The position numbers and the translations under genes were made by a program. Positions 17,486 through 25,698 of a DNA stretch of 52,774 nt are shown here, in pieces (position 1 is the stretch's first letter; each line of letters opens with the position of its first letter). The notes under the pieces were generated by a model. The model was not told the DNA's origin. It saw only the letters and a list, made by a program, of their open reading frames with translations, and did not search any database. This DNA is from an uncultured Gammaproteobacteria bacterium (GTDB taxonomy: Bacteria > Pseudomonadota > Gammaproteobacteria > Arenicellales > JAANXG01), in NCBI GenBank assembly GCA_947259175.1, contig CAMYKW010000031.1, positions 1 through 52,774 of the forward strand, read 5' to 3'.

Positions 17486-20014
17486 GTGAAATTACGAGCA
17501 TCCGTTGACGGGATCCGCACCGCATCGACCCTCTGCGTATGCCTGTTGATGGCGTGCAGTCGCGCCGAGACGCGAACGGTAACCGCAGACGAGTCGCTTC
17601 GGGCGGGGTCGGTACACCGTTGGCTGGTGGGCGCCGACTATCGCGAATTGTGGCAGACCCCGATCGAAGTCGAGGTATTGGATCTACAATCGTTTGCGGG
17701 CGGCCTGAAACCACAGGTCCGGGTGGGCGGGCAGACCCTCGGGCTCGCCATGAAGGGAAGAGACGGCAAAAACTACACGTTTCGAAGTGTGGTCAAGGAC
17801 CCGACTTTCTTCATGCCGGAAGACTTTCGGGGGTATCTGATCGATCGCATCGTGCAGGATCAGCTGGCGGCGGCGCATCCTGCGGGCGCGCTGATTGTGC
17901 CGCCCCTGGCCGAGGCGGCCGGCGTATTGCACACGACGCCTGAGTTGATGTTGATGCCGGACGATGCCGCGCTGGGCGAGTTCCGTGAAACGTTTGCCGG
18001 TCGGCTCGGCACTATCGAGGTATACCCAATGAAGGCAGGTGCCGGCCATGCAGGCTTCCACGGCGCCACCGACATCGTGTCCACGGAGGACCTCTGGCAG
18101 AAACTCGTCGGCAGCCCGCAGGATCGAGTCGACGTTGAAGCCTTTCTGCGCGCACGCCTTCTCGACTATCTGATTGGCGACTGGGACCGGCACCCAGGCC
18201 AGTGGCGGTGGGCGAGGCTTCCGTCCAGCGCCGGCTGGCAGCCGATCCCGGAAGACCGCGACTGGGCATTCTCGAACTACCAGGGGGCGTTAATCTCTTT
18301 GTTCCGGCCGTACCGGCCCAAGTTCGTGCGTTTCGACGCCAAGTATCCGAGCAAGACGGGCTTGTCGTGGCAGGGCTGGGAGATTCACCGCTGGTTGTTG
18401 GCGGAACTCGACGAGACGGCCTGGCTGCGCATTGCATCGGATCTGCACGACCGGTTGACCGACGAAGTCATCGAGGCGGCGGTTCGCCGCATGCCACCAC
18501 CGTACTACGAAAAGGCGGGCGACGAGATCGTGCAGAAGCTGAAAGCGCGGCGCGACCGCCTGCGGGAATACGCGGCGAAGATGTACGCGTTTCACGCAGC
18601 GGAGGTGGACGTATACGCAACCAATCAGGACGAACGGGCGGCGCTCACGGAACTCGGCAAAGGCGGGTTGGAAGTGACCCTGGCGCCGGCCAGCGCCGCA
18701 GCCACCCCTTACTACCGGCGCCGCTTCAACCGTGAAGAAACCAAAGCCGTCAGAATTTATCTGGGCGATGGAAGCGACGATGTCGTCTGCAGCGTCAATG
18801 CAGGCCGAAATATCAAGATAGAAGTAATCGGCAACCCTGCAACCGATCGCTTGCACGACTGTGGATCCGCGCTGCGTTTCACCGGCAGTGAGGAGATCGA
18901 ACTGCGCGAGGACCCGATCCGGGAGCGCCTCGATCTGTGGCAGCATTTCTCCAACAAGGATGAAGAAGCACCGTGGTTAAGAAACCGGGATTGGGGTACG
19001 CGTATCATTCCCATCTACAGACTGGGGCTCAACTCCGACCAGGGACTGGTGCTGGGTGGCGGGGTGTCTATTGACCGCTACCAGTTCGGCAAGGCGCCGT
19101 TCGGGCATCGGCACACGCTGACCGGCGCCTACTCGTTTAAACTGAAGACGGGCAGCGTCGGGTATGAGGGGATATATCAATTCTGGAACAGGCGGCTTTT
19201 AGGCAAGCTGAGCGCGTACGTGTCCGGCCTCGCACAGGCCCGGTTTTACGGCCTCGGCAACGAAACGACCGACGATGGCCCCGACGACTTCTTCAAGTCC
19301 GAATTGACCGTGTACGTTATCGAGCCGTCGCTGAGCTATGTCATCGCGCCCCGGCTGGAAGGTTTTATCAGCGCTCAGTTCAAGTCTACGTCCACCGATG
19401 AGGGCGCGGTCACCCTTTTGAACGAGCTTAAGCCGTATGGTATCGGGGAGTTCGCGCAGTTCGGCATTCGGGGTGGCCTGGACTACGACACGCGGGACCG
19501 CGCCAAGGTCTACGGGCCGGGCGTCCACGCCCGCGTACACGGACGGTGGGCGCCCGAGGCGGGGGACGTGGTCAGCCCATTTGGAAGCATCGAGGGGGAG
19601 CTCGCCGGCTACGCCGCGTTGACCGAACGCGTTTTGCTCAGTGCGCGCGTAGTGGGCAAGAGCGTGTTCGGTACGTTTCCGTTCCAGGAAGCTGCCTACA
19701 TCGGCGGCAGCCATTCGCTTCGCGGTTACTTTCAGAACCGCTTCGCCGGCGAGTCTTCGTTGCTCGCCAGCGGGGAGCTTAGGTACACGCTCGGCTATGC
19801 CTCCGCGCTCCTGTTTCGCGGGGAATGGGGCGTGTTTGCCTTCGGCGATACGGGCCGGGTATGGGTAGACGGTGAGGACTCCGACGAGTGGCACCCGACC
19901 GGCGGCGGGGGCGTTTCTGTCTCGACGCTGGAGCGGTCCCTGCTGGGAACGTTCAGCGTAGCCGAAAGCGACGAGCAGACCGTGTTCTTTGTCCTGTTGG
20001 GTTTCAGTTTTTAA
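17486..20014 (+). CDS. Lipoprotein with atypical-kinase-like domain fused to an Omp85-type barrel
   Basis: A GTG at 17486 gives an 842-residue protein with a signal peptide ending CLLMAC (lipobox, Cys24). Upstream codons are the tail of the transposase relic in another frame. The N-terminal half has AMKGRDGKNYTFRSV (possible nucleotide-binding Lys90), then DYLIGDWDRHPGQW (Asp232, Asp234, His236) and PEDRDWAF (Asp257, Asp259). This arrangement resembles the catalytic and metal loops of Fam20/HipA/CotH-type atypical kinases. The C-terminal half is a beta barrel: alternating strands, GGSHSLRGYFQNRF (the Omp85 LRGY motif), and a terminal Phe in LLGFSF. The protein would sit in the outer membrane. 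Kinase activity is inferred. A PhoD-like phosphatase gene follows. Confidence 0.65.
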   Translation: MKLRASVDGIRTASTLCVCLLMACSRAETRTVTADESLRAGSVHRWLVGADYRELWQTPIEVEVLDLQSFAGGLKPQVRVGGQTLGLAMKGRDGKNYTFRSVVKDPTFFMPEDFRGYLIDRIVQDQLAAAHPAGALIVPPLAEAAGVLHTTPELMLMPDDAALGEFRETFAGRLGTIEVYPMKAGAGHAGFHGATDIVSTEDLWQKLVGSPQDRVDVEAFLRARLLDYLIGDWDRHPGQWRWARLPSSAGWQPIPEDRDWAFSNYQGALISLFRPYRPKFVRFDAKYPSKTGLSWQGWEIHRWLLAELDETAWLRIASDLHDRLTDEVIEAAVRRMPPPYYEKAGDEIVQKLKARRDRLREYAAKMYAFHAAEVDVYATNQDERAALTELGKGGLEVTLAPASAAATPYYRRRFNREETKAVRIYLGDGSDDVVCSVNAGRNIKIEVIGNPATDRLHDCGSALRFTGSEEIELREDPIRERLDLWQHFSNKDEEAPWLRNRDWGTRIIPIYRLGLNSDQGLVLGGGVSIDRYQFGKAPFGHRHTLTGAYSFKLKTGSVGYEGIYQFWNRRLLGKLSAYVSGLAQARFYGLGNETTDDGPDDFFKSELTVYVIEPSLSYVIAPRLEGFISAQFKSTSTDEGAVTLLNELKPYGIGEFAQFGIRGGLDYDTRDRAKVYGPGVHARVHGRWAPEAGDVVSPFGSIEGELAGYAALTERVLLSARVVGKSVFGTFPFQEAAYIGGSHSLRGYFQNRFAGESSLLASGELRYTLGYASALLFRGEWGVFAFGDTGRVWVDGEDSDEWHPTGGGGVSVSTLERSLLGTFSVAESDEQTVFFVLLGFSF

Positions 20015-20232
20015 TACCGGCTTGACGCCCAAAACGTTCGGCCCATTCGGCGAAGGAGGCTCCTGAGCCGCACGATCGGATTCGACTTGGTCATGCGGTC
20101 GCTGCGTGGGCTTGTGTTCCGTGGCTTTTCGAGCCGCTCGAATTTGACGGAACGAATACTGTTGCACAGCGGCTGAGAGATTATACGTAGATGATGTTTC
20201 GGGAACACAATAGATTATGTAATTATAATCCC

Positions 20233-21351
20233 ATGAAATCGATAGCCTCTTATGGCCTTATCGGCCTCTTATTTCTTGTGACCGGGTGTTGGACAAAGGT
20301 CCTAAAGGATGCGCCACATGCAACTAACGATAACAACCTGCTGCGAGTAGCCTTTGGTTCGTGCAACAAGCACAAACAACCTCAAACGTATTGGCAGAGC
20401 ATCAACGCTTACTTCAGTGGCGGGCAAGGTCCAGGCTATCCAGATATCTGGATCTGGGTAGGAGATATCGTGTATGCCGACACGAGAGACGAAAAAACTC
20501 TAAACGATGCTTACGATAAAGTTAAAAGTAACGTCGACTACAAAACTTTTGTCGAAGGCTGCGAGAAGTCGAACTGCGATATCGTCGGCGTCTGGGACGA
20601 TCACGACTTTGGGGAAAACAACTTGGCTGGCGACTCTCAAGATCAGACTCCGTTCAAAAAGCTTACAAAGCCCATGCGGAAAGCCGCACTGCTGAAGTTT
20701 CTCGGGAAACCGACGACATCGAAAGTCGCAGGCCGGGAACAGATCTACGCAGTTTACGATTACCAGCGTGAAGACGTTAGCATCCGCATCATCCTCTTAG
20801 ACTTGCGCTACAATCGCCAGGATAAAGGGAAGACCTCAAGAATCATGGGGAAAGACCAATGGGACTGGCTGAAAAAAAACTTGACGTCTGACGACGTCGA
20901 CCTCCACTTGATCGTATCCAGCACCCAGATCTTACGTACGGATGGGAAGGATACTTGGGGCCATTACCCGGACGAAAGGACAAAGCTGCTGACGCTGATT
21001 CGCAACAGTCCAGCACAGGGAATCGTGTTACTGACAGGAGATATTCACGCCGCCGAGATCAGCAGATTGGACGATTATGTAGACGATACGGGGGATAACT
21101 ACCGTATGGACTATCCGCTATACGAGATTACGGCGAGCGGCTTGAATCATGTGAGATGCAAATTCTTTCTCTGCTACCATAACCTGTCCAATCCATATCG
21201 GGAGGGATTCGTTGCCAAGAAGAATTTCGGTGAGATCGATATTTCCAGATCGGATGACGGATCATTGATGGTCCTTGCAACGCTGCGCTCTTCCCAATCT
21301 CCGGAGGGAGATGTTCTACTGCGTAAGAGCATCAAGTTTGCTCCTCGTTGA
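20233..21351 (+). CDS. PhoD-like metallophosphatase lipoprotein
   Basis: Alkaline phosphatase D-type phosphoesterase of 372 residues from the ATG at 20233. That start is preferred because it opens a lipoprotein signal peptide ending LVTGC; ATGs at 20191 and 20194 would add a polar extension. Metal-site motifs are visible in order: VAFGSCN, WVGDIVYADTRD, VWDDHDFGENN, and LLTGDIHAAEIS. Enzymes of this family hydrolyse phosphodiesters or phosphomonoesters with Ca2+/Fe3+ in the periplasm. The N-terminal PhoD domain is absent, as in short family members. Base composition looks more AT-rich than the neighbouring kinase-barrel gene, hinting at a separate origin. No ribosome site stands out. Confidence 0.85.
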   Translation: MKSIASYGLIGLLFLVTGCWTKVLKDAPHATNDNNLLRVAFGSCNKHKQPQTYWQSINAYFSGGQGPGYPDIWIWVGDIVYADTRDEKTLNDAYDKVKSNVDYKTFVEGCEKSNCDIVGVWDDHDFGENNLAGDSQDQTPFKKLTKPMRKAALLKFLGKPTTSKVAGREQIYAVYDYQREDVSIRIILLDLRYNRQDKGKTSRIMGKDQWDWLKKNLTSDDVDLHLIVSSTQILRTDGKDTWGHYPDERTKLLTLIRNSPAQGIVLLTGDIHAAEISRLDDYVDDTGDNYRMDYPLYEITASGLNHVRCKFFLCYHNLSNPYREGFVAKKNFGEIDISRSDDGSLMVLATLRSSQSPEGDVLLRKSIKFAPR

Positions 21352-21699
21352 AGACCGGGCCGGTGAAAGCTTAAGTGCGGTTTCCGGAAATGTGAACTTG
21401 TTCGTGAACAACTTGTGGCTCCCATTTATTCCTCGCGCTTGATTCTAAGGCGTTTTTGCACGGACCCCGGTGAAGTCGTGCAGACGTTTTTCGGTTCCGT
21501 CATTCAAGACGTGCCACACAATGCTTAGTGGACAAGAAGGTACTGACAAATTAACTTTCAAGCTTATGCGAACTCTCGGCAAGATCCTGCCTAAAGTGCT
21601 GTAGCATATTTCCAGAACGCAGAGGCGCTGTGGTCCGCAATTATCAAGAATTCGAGACGCGCGCGGCTTACACTGCAAGTCAACAGAAACAGTTTATGT
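21352..21699. other. Gene-poor stretch
   Basis: No coding region is supported here. A weak hyphenated palindrome (TTGTTC-GT-GAACAA) lies near 21400, with no gene close enough to assign it. The RelB-type operator follows at 21707. Confidence 0.4.
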
Positions 21700-21706
21700 T
21701 ATACTT

Positions 21707-21722
21707 GCTATACATGTATAGC
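21707..21722. promoter_or_regulatory. Perfect 16-bp palindrome before the RelBE cassette
   Basis: GCTATACATGTATAGC is its own reverse complement. It lies 17 nt before the antitoxin ATG, and TATACT (21700-21705) and TATAGT (21731-21736) flank it. This is the expected site for autorepression by the RelB dimer. Confidence 0.7.
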
Positions 21723-21739
21723 ATTGTGCGTATAGTGAC

Positions 21740-21952
21740 ATGTTGGCAATTAGATTACCTGAAGAGATCGAAAAACGACTGGCGCGGCTCGCAAAAAAGA
21801 CCGGCCGCACTAAGACTTTCTACGCGCGCGAAGCGATCCTGGAGCATATCGAGGATCTAGAAGATACGTATCTCGCCGCAAGTAGGCTAAAGCGTACCGC
21901 TAAACGTTGGACTCAGGAGGACTTGGAGCGGGAGCTTGATTTGGAAAGTTGA
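21740..21952 (+). CDS. RelB-type antitoxin
   Basis: A 70-residue protein with an N-terminal ribbon-helix-helix domain (LAIRLPEEIEKRLARLAKKT) followed by TKTFYAREAILEHIEDLED, the characteristic RelB/DinJ-like stretch, and an acidic C-terminal tail that would bind the toxin. The toxin start lies inside its last codons (17-bp overlap). It should repress the pair through the palindrome at 21707-21722. Confidence 0.85.
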   Translation: MLAIRLPEEIEKRLARLAKKTGRTKTFYAREAILEHIEDLEDTYLAASRLKRTAKRWTQEDLERELDLES

Positions 21953-22202
21953 ATGGGATGACCGTGCGCGACGTGAGTTACGCCGTTTGGATCAACAAGC
22001 TCAGCGCCACATTTTGCGCTTTTTTCGCGAACGAATTATGACCGGACAAGACCCGCGCCGTTTCGGTCGACCCTTACGTCACGAGCTACACGGGCTATGG
22101 CGTTATCGCGTTGGCCCCTATCGCATGGCATGTCGCATCGAGGATGATAGAGTCGTGGTCGTCGTGTTGGCTGTCGGACATCGCAGTTCGATATATCGAT
22201 GA
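21936..22202 (+). CDS. RelE/ParE-superfamily toxin
   Basis: An 88-residue toxin with the RelE fold pattern: WKVEWDDRARRELRRLD, then PLRHELHGLWRYRVGPYRMACRIED, VVVVVLAVGHRSSIYR. The basic and aromatic residues used by RelE for ribosome-dependent mRNA cleavage (Arg in YRVG, Arg in HRSSIYR) are present, so it looks functional. The start is a TTG at 21936 preceded by a GGAGCGGGAG stretch. Translation is coupled to the antitoxin by overlap. Confidence 0.85.
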   Translation: MIWKVEWDDRARRELRRLDQQAQRHILRFFRERIMTGQDPRRFGRPLRHELHGLWRYRVGPYRMACRIEDDRVVVVVLAVGHRSSIYR

Positions 22203-22402
22203 CAAACTTCGACGTTGAGCCAAACCGAGCGTCGCACAGTTTAACGAGAATGTAACTGGCTTTTATCAAAACGTGTCTCTGCGTGTCTGTCGTCCGCAAA
22301 CCCCATCGGCAAACGGCGTCATCTTCGATGGCACAGGCATGCATACATCCGCGATCGTCAATAACAGGGTTGCACCGTTAGGGTCGCCATCATTTCCATT
22401 GA

Positions 22403-23161
22403 TTATCCCACCATCTTCCGGATCATGGCGACGTCCACCAGATGATGGCCTCGGGCATCCCCCTGCAGAACCTTGAAGGGCCTATCGGGCTCGCCAAGTT
22501 GGTCAAGCACGATGGCCGCATCGGTAAAATCATGCTCCCGTGTATAGTCATTGACAGTCACAATTGTGACCAGCCGGGCTTCACGAGAAGAAAGGATGCC
22601 ATTGCGAGAGTCCTCAAACGCCACGCACTCCTCCGGAGCGAGGTTCATGGTCTCCAAGACGTAGTGATAGATATCGGGCGCCGGTTTTTTCGCCGGCACC
22701 ACATCACCCGCGCCTATCACCTCAAACCAGTCCACGGCCGACTCACTCAACGTATAGGTCAAAAGGGCCGAGACGTTTTCAGGTGTCGTAGTCGTTGCAA
22801 TGGCCAGACGAATGCCCTGTTCCCTGGCTTCACGCAGCAGCCGCTCCACGCCGGGCCTCAATGGAATCTCGCCATTCGATAACAACCGCGTATAAAAGGT
22901 GGTCTTGGCGGCATGGAGTCCAGCCACGAACTCATCAAAGTCACCAGGGCGTTGAAACTCGGTATTGTACTCATCCAAGTAAAAACGAATGCGCTCCTTG
23001 CCCCCGGTGACCGCTAACAGTTCACCGTATAATTCCACACTCCATTCCCAATCCAACCCTGCTTCGGCGAAGGCCTGGTTAAAGGCGACCCGATGTCCAT
23101 CGCGCTCCGTATCTGCCAAGGTCCCGTCCACATCGAAAATCAACGCTGTTACTCGATTCAT
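22403..23161 (-). CDS. cbbY: HAD-family phosphatase, CbbY-like
   Basis: A 252-residue haloacid-dehalogenase phosphatase. Motif I is FDVDGTLADTERDGHRVAFN, which carries the CbbY-type ERDGHR cap contact. Motif II is ATTTTPEN, the motif III lysine is in KKPAPDIYHYVL, and motif IV is FEDSRNG. Close homologues dephosphorylate xylulose-1,5-bisphosphate, a Rubisco inhibitor, in autotrophs. No Rubisco gene is in this window, so the link to carbon fixation is only suggested by the family. It stands alone on the minus strand between a RelBE cassette and a damaged gene. Confidence 0.8.
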   Translation of the reverse strand: MNRVTALIFDVDGTLADTERDGHRVAFNQAFAEAGLDWEWSVELYGELLAVTGGKERIRFYLDEYNTEFQRPGDFDEFVAGLHAAKTTFYTRLLSNGEIPLRPGVERLLREAREQGIRLAIATTTTPENVSALLTYTLSESAVDWFEVIGAGDVVPAKKPAPDIYHYVLETMNLAPEECVAFEDSRNGILSSREARLVTIVTVNDYTREHDFTDAAIVLDQLGEPDRPFKVLQGDARGHHLVDVAMIRKMVG

Positions 23162-23281
23162 TTGTCTGTCTGATTCCCAGTTTCTTACTCAGCGAGAAAG
23201 GCCTATGTTAACGCAGATAGTTGGTTAGTTCTGCCGACGCCGGAGGAAATATCTCCAGAGTCGTCGAAGCAAAATCACCCT

Positions 23282-23923
23282 GTGTTCCGCAATTACCACA
23301 ATCCTGCCGGACGGTATTTCGTCCAAGGCCGCGATCCGGCGAGCCCAATGGAGGCGTTGCACACCGAGTCCACTTTTCTGTCGATATGGAATGCCAACTA
23401 CCGCGCCTATATGGACAGCAAGGCTTCGGCCGCAAAGGTGGAGGAATGGGTCGCCGACCCGCGCATCGAGATCACCGACTACATCAAGACCCATCCGCAG
23501 CAATACGACAGCTGGAACGGGTTCTTCGCCCGTAACCTTGAATCCGCCCCCGATGGAACCTATCCGAGCCGACCCGTTACCATGCCTGAACGCGACTATG
23601 TGATCGTGTCACCCACTGACTGCATTATGAACCCGTTGGTCCAGGTGCTGAACGAGAACGGTGTAACCGCTCGCCGCTATATCGAAAACCCGCTGCAGCT
23701 CGACACCCACCGCGTCAATTGCTTCGACGTCCGCACACCGTCATCTACGCCCAAGCCGGTAAAGAAGGGCATCACCAAATTCGGCAATTTCTTCTTCGGC
23801 GGCTCGCTCGACATCCTGCTGTTCTCACGGGGCATGGTCACGCCCGCTGTGCAAACGCGGATGGGCAACCAGATTGGCGTGATCAACATCGGCTCGGCGC
23901 CGAAATCGGCCTGGTCCGAATAA
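23282..23923 (+). pseudogene. Phosphatidylserine decarboxylase-like gene with internal deletion
   Basis: A GTG at 23282 opens 213 codons. The first part has SWNGFFARNLE, TYPSRPVT and VIVSPTDCIMNPL, matching the N-terminal part of PSD-like proteins. The last part has KFGNFFFGGSLDILLFSRGM and RMGNQIGVINIG, the C-terminal region with the self-cleavage-site area. Roughly a hundred residues that normally lie between them, including the conserved His-rich segment, are missing at about 23700-23755, where the reading has no family resemblance. The N-terminus also looks cut. I infer a deletion that leaves the enzyme inactive; a natural short paralogue is less likely. Confidence 0.55.
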
Positions 23924-24101
23924 GCCTTGGCCGGGCGAATTGATAAGGGAGAGCGAGCTGACAAGCAATGAACAAAACCGTAGCGTTCGTGTGGACATGA
24001 TGCGCCGCAGCCCGTACCCCAGAGGCGAACATACCAAAGCATCCTCGGTCTGATAACATAGTTGCGTATGTGGAAAAGGTGACAGCTGAGAACTTACACG
24101 C

Positions 24102-24890
24102 GTGTTCTATTATTTTGGCTACGGCTCTAACATGAATCTGACTTCGCTACGGGTGAAGGGGGTCGAACCGCGGTCGTCGGAACCTGCTGCACTCCATGGA
24201 TGGAGGCTGCTGTTCAATGTGCATCACTGGTTCCGCCACGAGGGCGGCGTCGGCAACATCCATCCCTCGGACTCCCCAGCGGACCAGGTGCAGGGGCTGG
24301 TGCATTTGTGCGAGGACGAACACTTGCCCTTGCTGGACGCGGTGGAATCCTACGGTGTCGGCTATGATCGAATCGAAGTCGAGCTGCGAACCACCGGCGG
24401 CTTCAGGCGCGCGCTCACTTACATCGGTCTCCCCTCCTATCTGGACAACCGCTGCCTACCCACGCAGCGTTATCTCAACATTCTCGTAAAGGGAGCGATC
24501 AGTGCGGGGCTGGATGCGGCCTACATCGAAAAACTCCGCCAGCATCCGGTTCACCCCGAGAAGGACTACCCGCCTTTCCAACACCCCCCTGGGCACGCGT
24601 CGGTATTCAACCGGGACACGCTCACCCGATATCCGCTCTACACCGCGCTCGCCGGGGCCGTGTTCGACATGACGGACGCCCGCCGGGATCTCCACTGCCT
24701 GCGCGACTTATTTGGCGGTAAGGACATGACTCTCTTCCATCTTAAGCGACTGGATACCAGCGATGGAAGTGAGACGCTCGAAGACGTCAAGAGCGGACGA
24801 ATTTCCGCGGCCGGCCGCAACTACCTCAACGCTTATCTGCACGAATACGACGCGGAGTTCCGCTATGTCGGCCGCTATGTTTACGACTAG
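24102..24890 (+). CDS. Gamma-glutamylcyclotransferase-like protein
   Basis: A 262-residue protein starting at a GTG (24102) with the FYYFGYGSNM motif that marks the GGCT fold. It continues with AALHGWRLLFN, QGLVHLCEDE and LLDAVESYGVGYDRIEV, where the acidic residue near ESYGVGY fits the catalytic Glu position. A second half of about 100 residues (HPPGHASVFNRDTLTRY onward) is longer than in minimal GGCTs and ends in FRYVGRYVYD. The family includes glutathione-degrading and AIG2-like enzymes; the substrate here is unknown. The stop codon lies inside a 21-bp sequence repeated at 40314-40334. The next gene starts 88 nt downstream. Confidence 0.75.
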   Translation: MFYYFGYGSNMNLTSLRVKGVEPRSSEPAALHGWRLLFNVHHWFRHEGGVGNIHPSDSPADQVQGLVHLCEDEHLPLLDAVESYGVGYDRIEVELRTTGGFRRALTYIGLPSYLDNRCLPTQRYLNILVKGAISAGLDAAYIEKLRQHPVHPEKDYPPFQHPPGHASVFNRDTLTRYPLYTALAGAVFDMTDARRDLHCLRDLFGGKDMTLFHLKRLDTSDGSETLEDVKSGRISAAGRNYLNAYLHEYDAEFRYVGRYVYD

Positions 24891-24908
24891 CCCGCATTTC
24901 TCACCAGG
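24888..24908 (+). repeat. 21-bp direct repeat, copy 1
   Basis: Identical over 21 bases to 40314-40334 in the same orientation. It starts with the TAG stop codon of the GGCT-like gene and continues CCCGCATTTCTCACC. No third copy was found by eye. Confidence 0.85.
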
Positions 24909-24978
24909 CGCCCAGCTACTATTCCTGGCACACGCTCCAACGAACACCCTTACCACAAACAAACTTGGAGGACCGACC

Positions 24979-25695
24979 ATGACTGGATTTCCGGACGCCA
25001 TGCCGCACAGTGCGATCGACGAGGTGTTTCCCGACGTCTTTTTCGTGACGGGGACCATGAAAAACGAGTTTTTCGGATCGATGTGGCAGTTCAGCCGCAA
25101 CATGATCGTCATTCGTGAGGGCGATAAACTGACGATCGTCAACTCCGTGCGGCTGGACGAACCGGGGCTTGCGGCTCTCGACGCACTCGGCACGTTGGTG
25201 AATGTCGTTCGCATCGGCGACATGCACGGGATCGACGACCCCTTCTACGTCGACCGCTACGCAACGACTTTCTGGGCGTTGCCGGGGATGAACATCGAAG
25301 ACGGTCTAAAGGTCGACAAGGAACTCACCAGCGACGGAGAGATGCCGTTCGGCGATTGCAGCCTGTTCGAGTTCAAGACCACCAAGCGCCCCGAAGGCAT
25401 CCTGCGCCTCAACCGCGAGGGCGGCATCATGATCGCCTGCGACTCGCTTCAGAATTGGGTTGAGCCGGACGAGTTCTTCCTCGATGAGACGGTCGCGACC
25501 ATGCGCGAGATGGGCTTCTTTGTGCGCGCGAATCTGGGCCTCGCGTGGCTGCACGCGAGCGAACCACAGGCGCAAGACTTTGTACGCCTCAAGGAAGTGC
25601 CCTACAGGCACGCGCTCTGCGGACACGGCAGCCCGCTACGCGACACCGCGCGAGAGGATTACAACGCCACCTTCGCGCGCATGTTCGGAGTCTGA
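24979..25695 (+). CDS. Metallo-beta-lactamase-fold-like protein without the metal motif
   Basis: A 238-residue protein with a strong GGAGG site 7 nt before the ATG. The pattern VFFVTGTMKNEF, NMIVIREGDKLTIVNSVRL and FWALPGM follows MBL-fold proteins of the DUF4336 kind, and CGHGSPLRD sits near the C-terminus. The usual HxHxDH motif is replaced by DMHGIDDPFYVDRY, so hydrolytic metal binding is doubtful and a sensory or scaffold role is possible. Its stop is 3 nt before the giant kinase gene, so the two should be cotranscribed and coupled. Family call is tentative. Confidence 0.6.
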   Translation: MTGFPDAMPHSAIDEVFPDVFFVTGTMKNEFFGSMWQFSRNMIVIREGDKLTIVNSVRLDEPGLAALDALGTLVNVVRIGDMHGIDDPFYVDRYATTFWALPGMNIEDGLKVDKELTSDGEMPFGDCSLFEFKTTKRPEGILRLNREGGIMIACDSLQNWVEPDEFFLDETVATMREMGFFVRANLGLAWLHASEPQAQDFVRLKEVPYRHALCGHGSPLRDTAREDYNATFARMFGV

Positions 25696-25698
25696 TGT

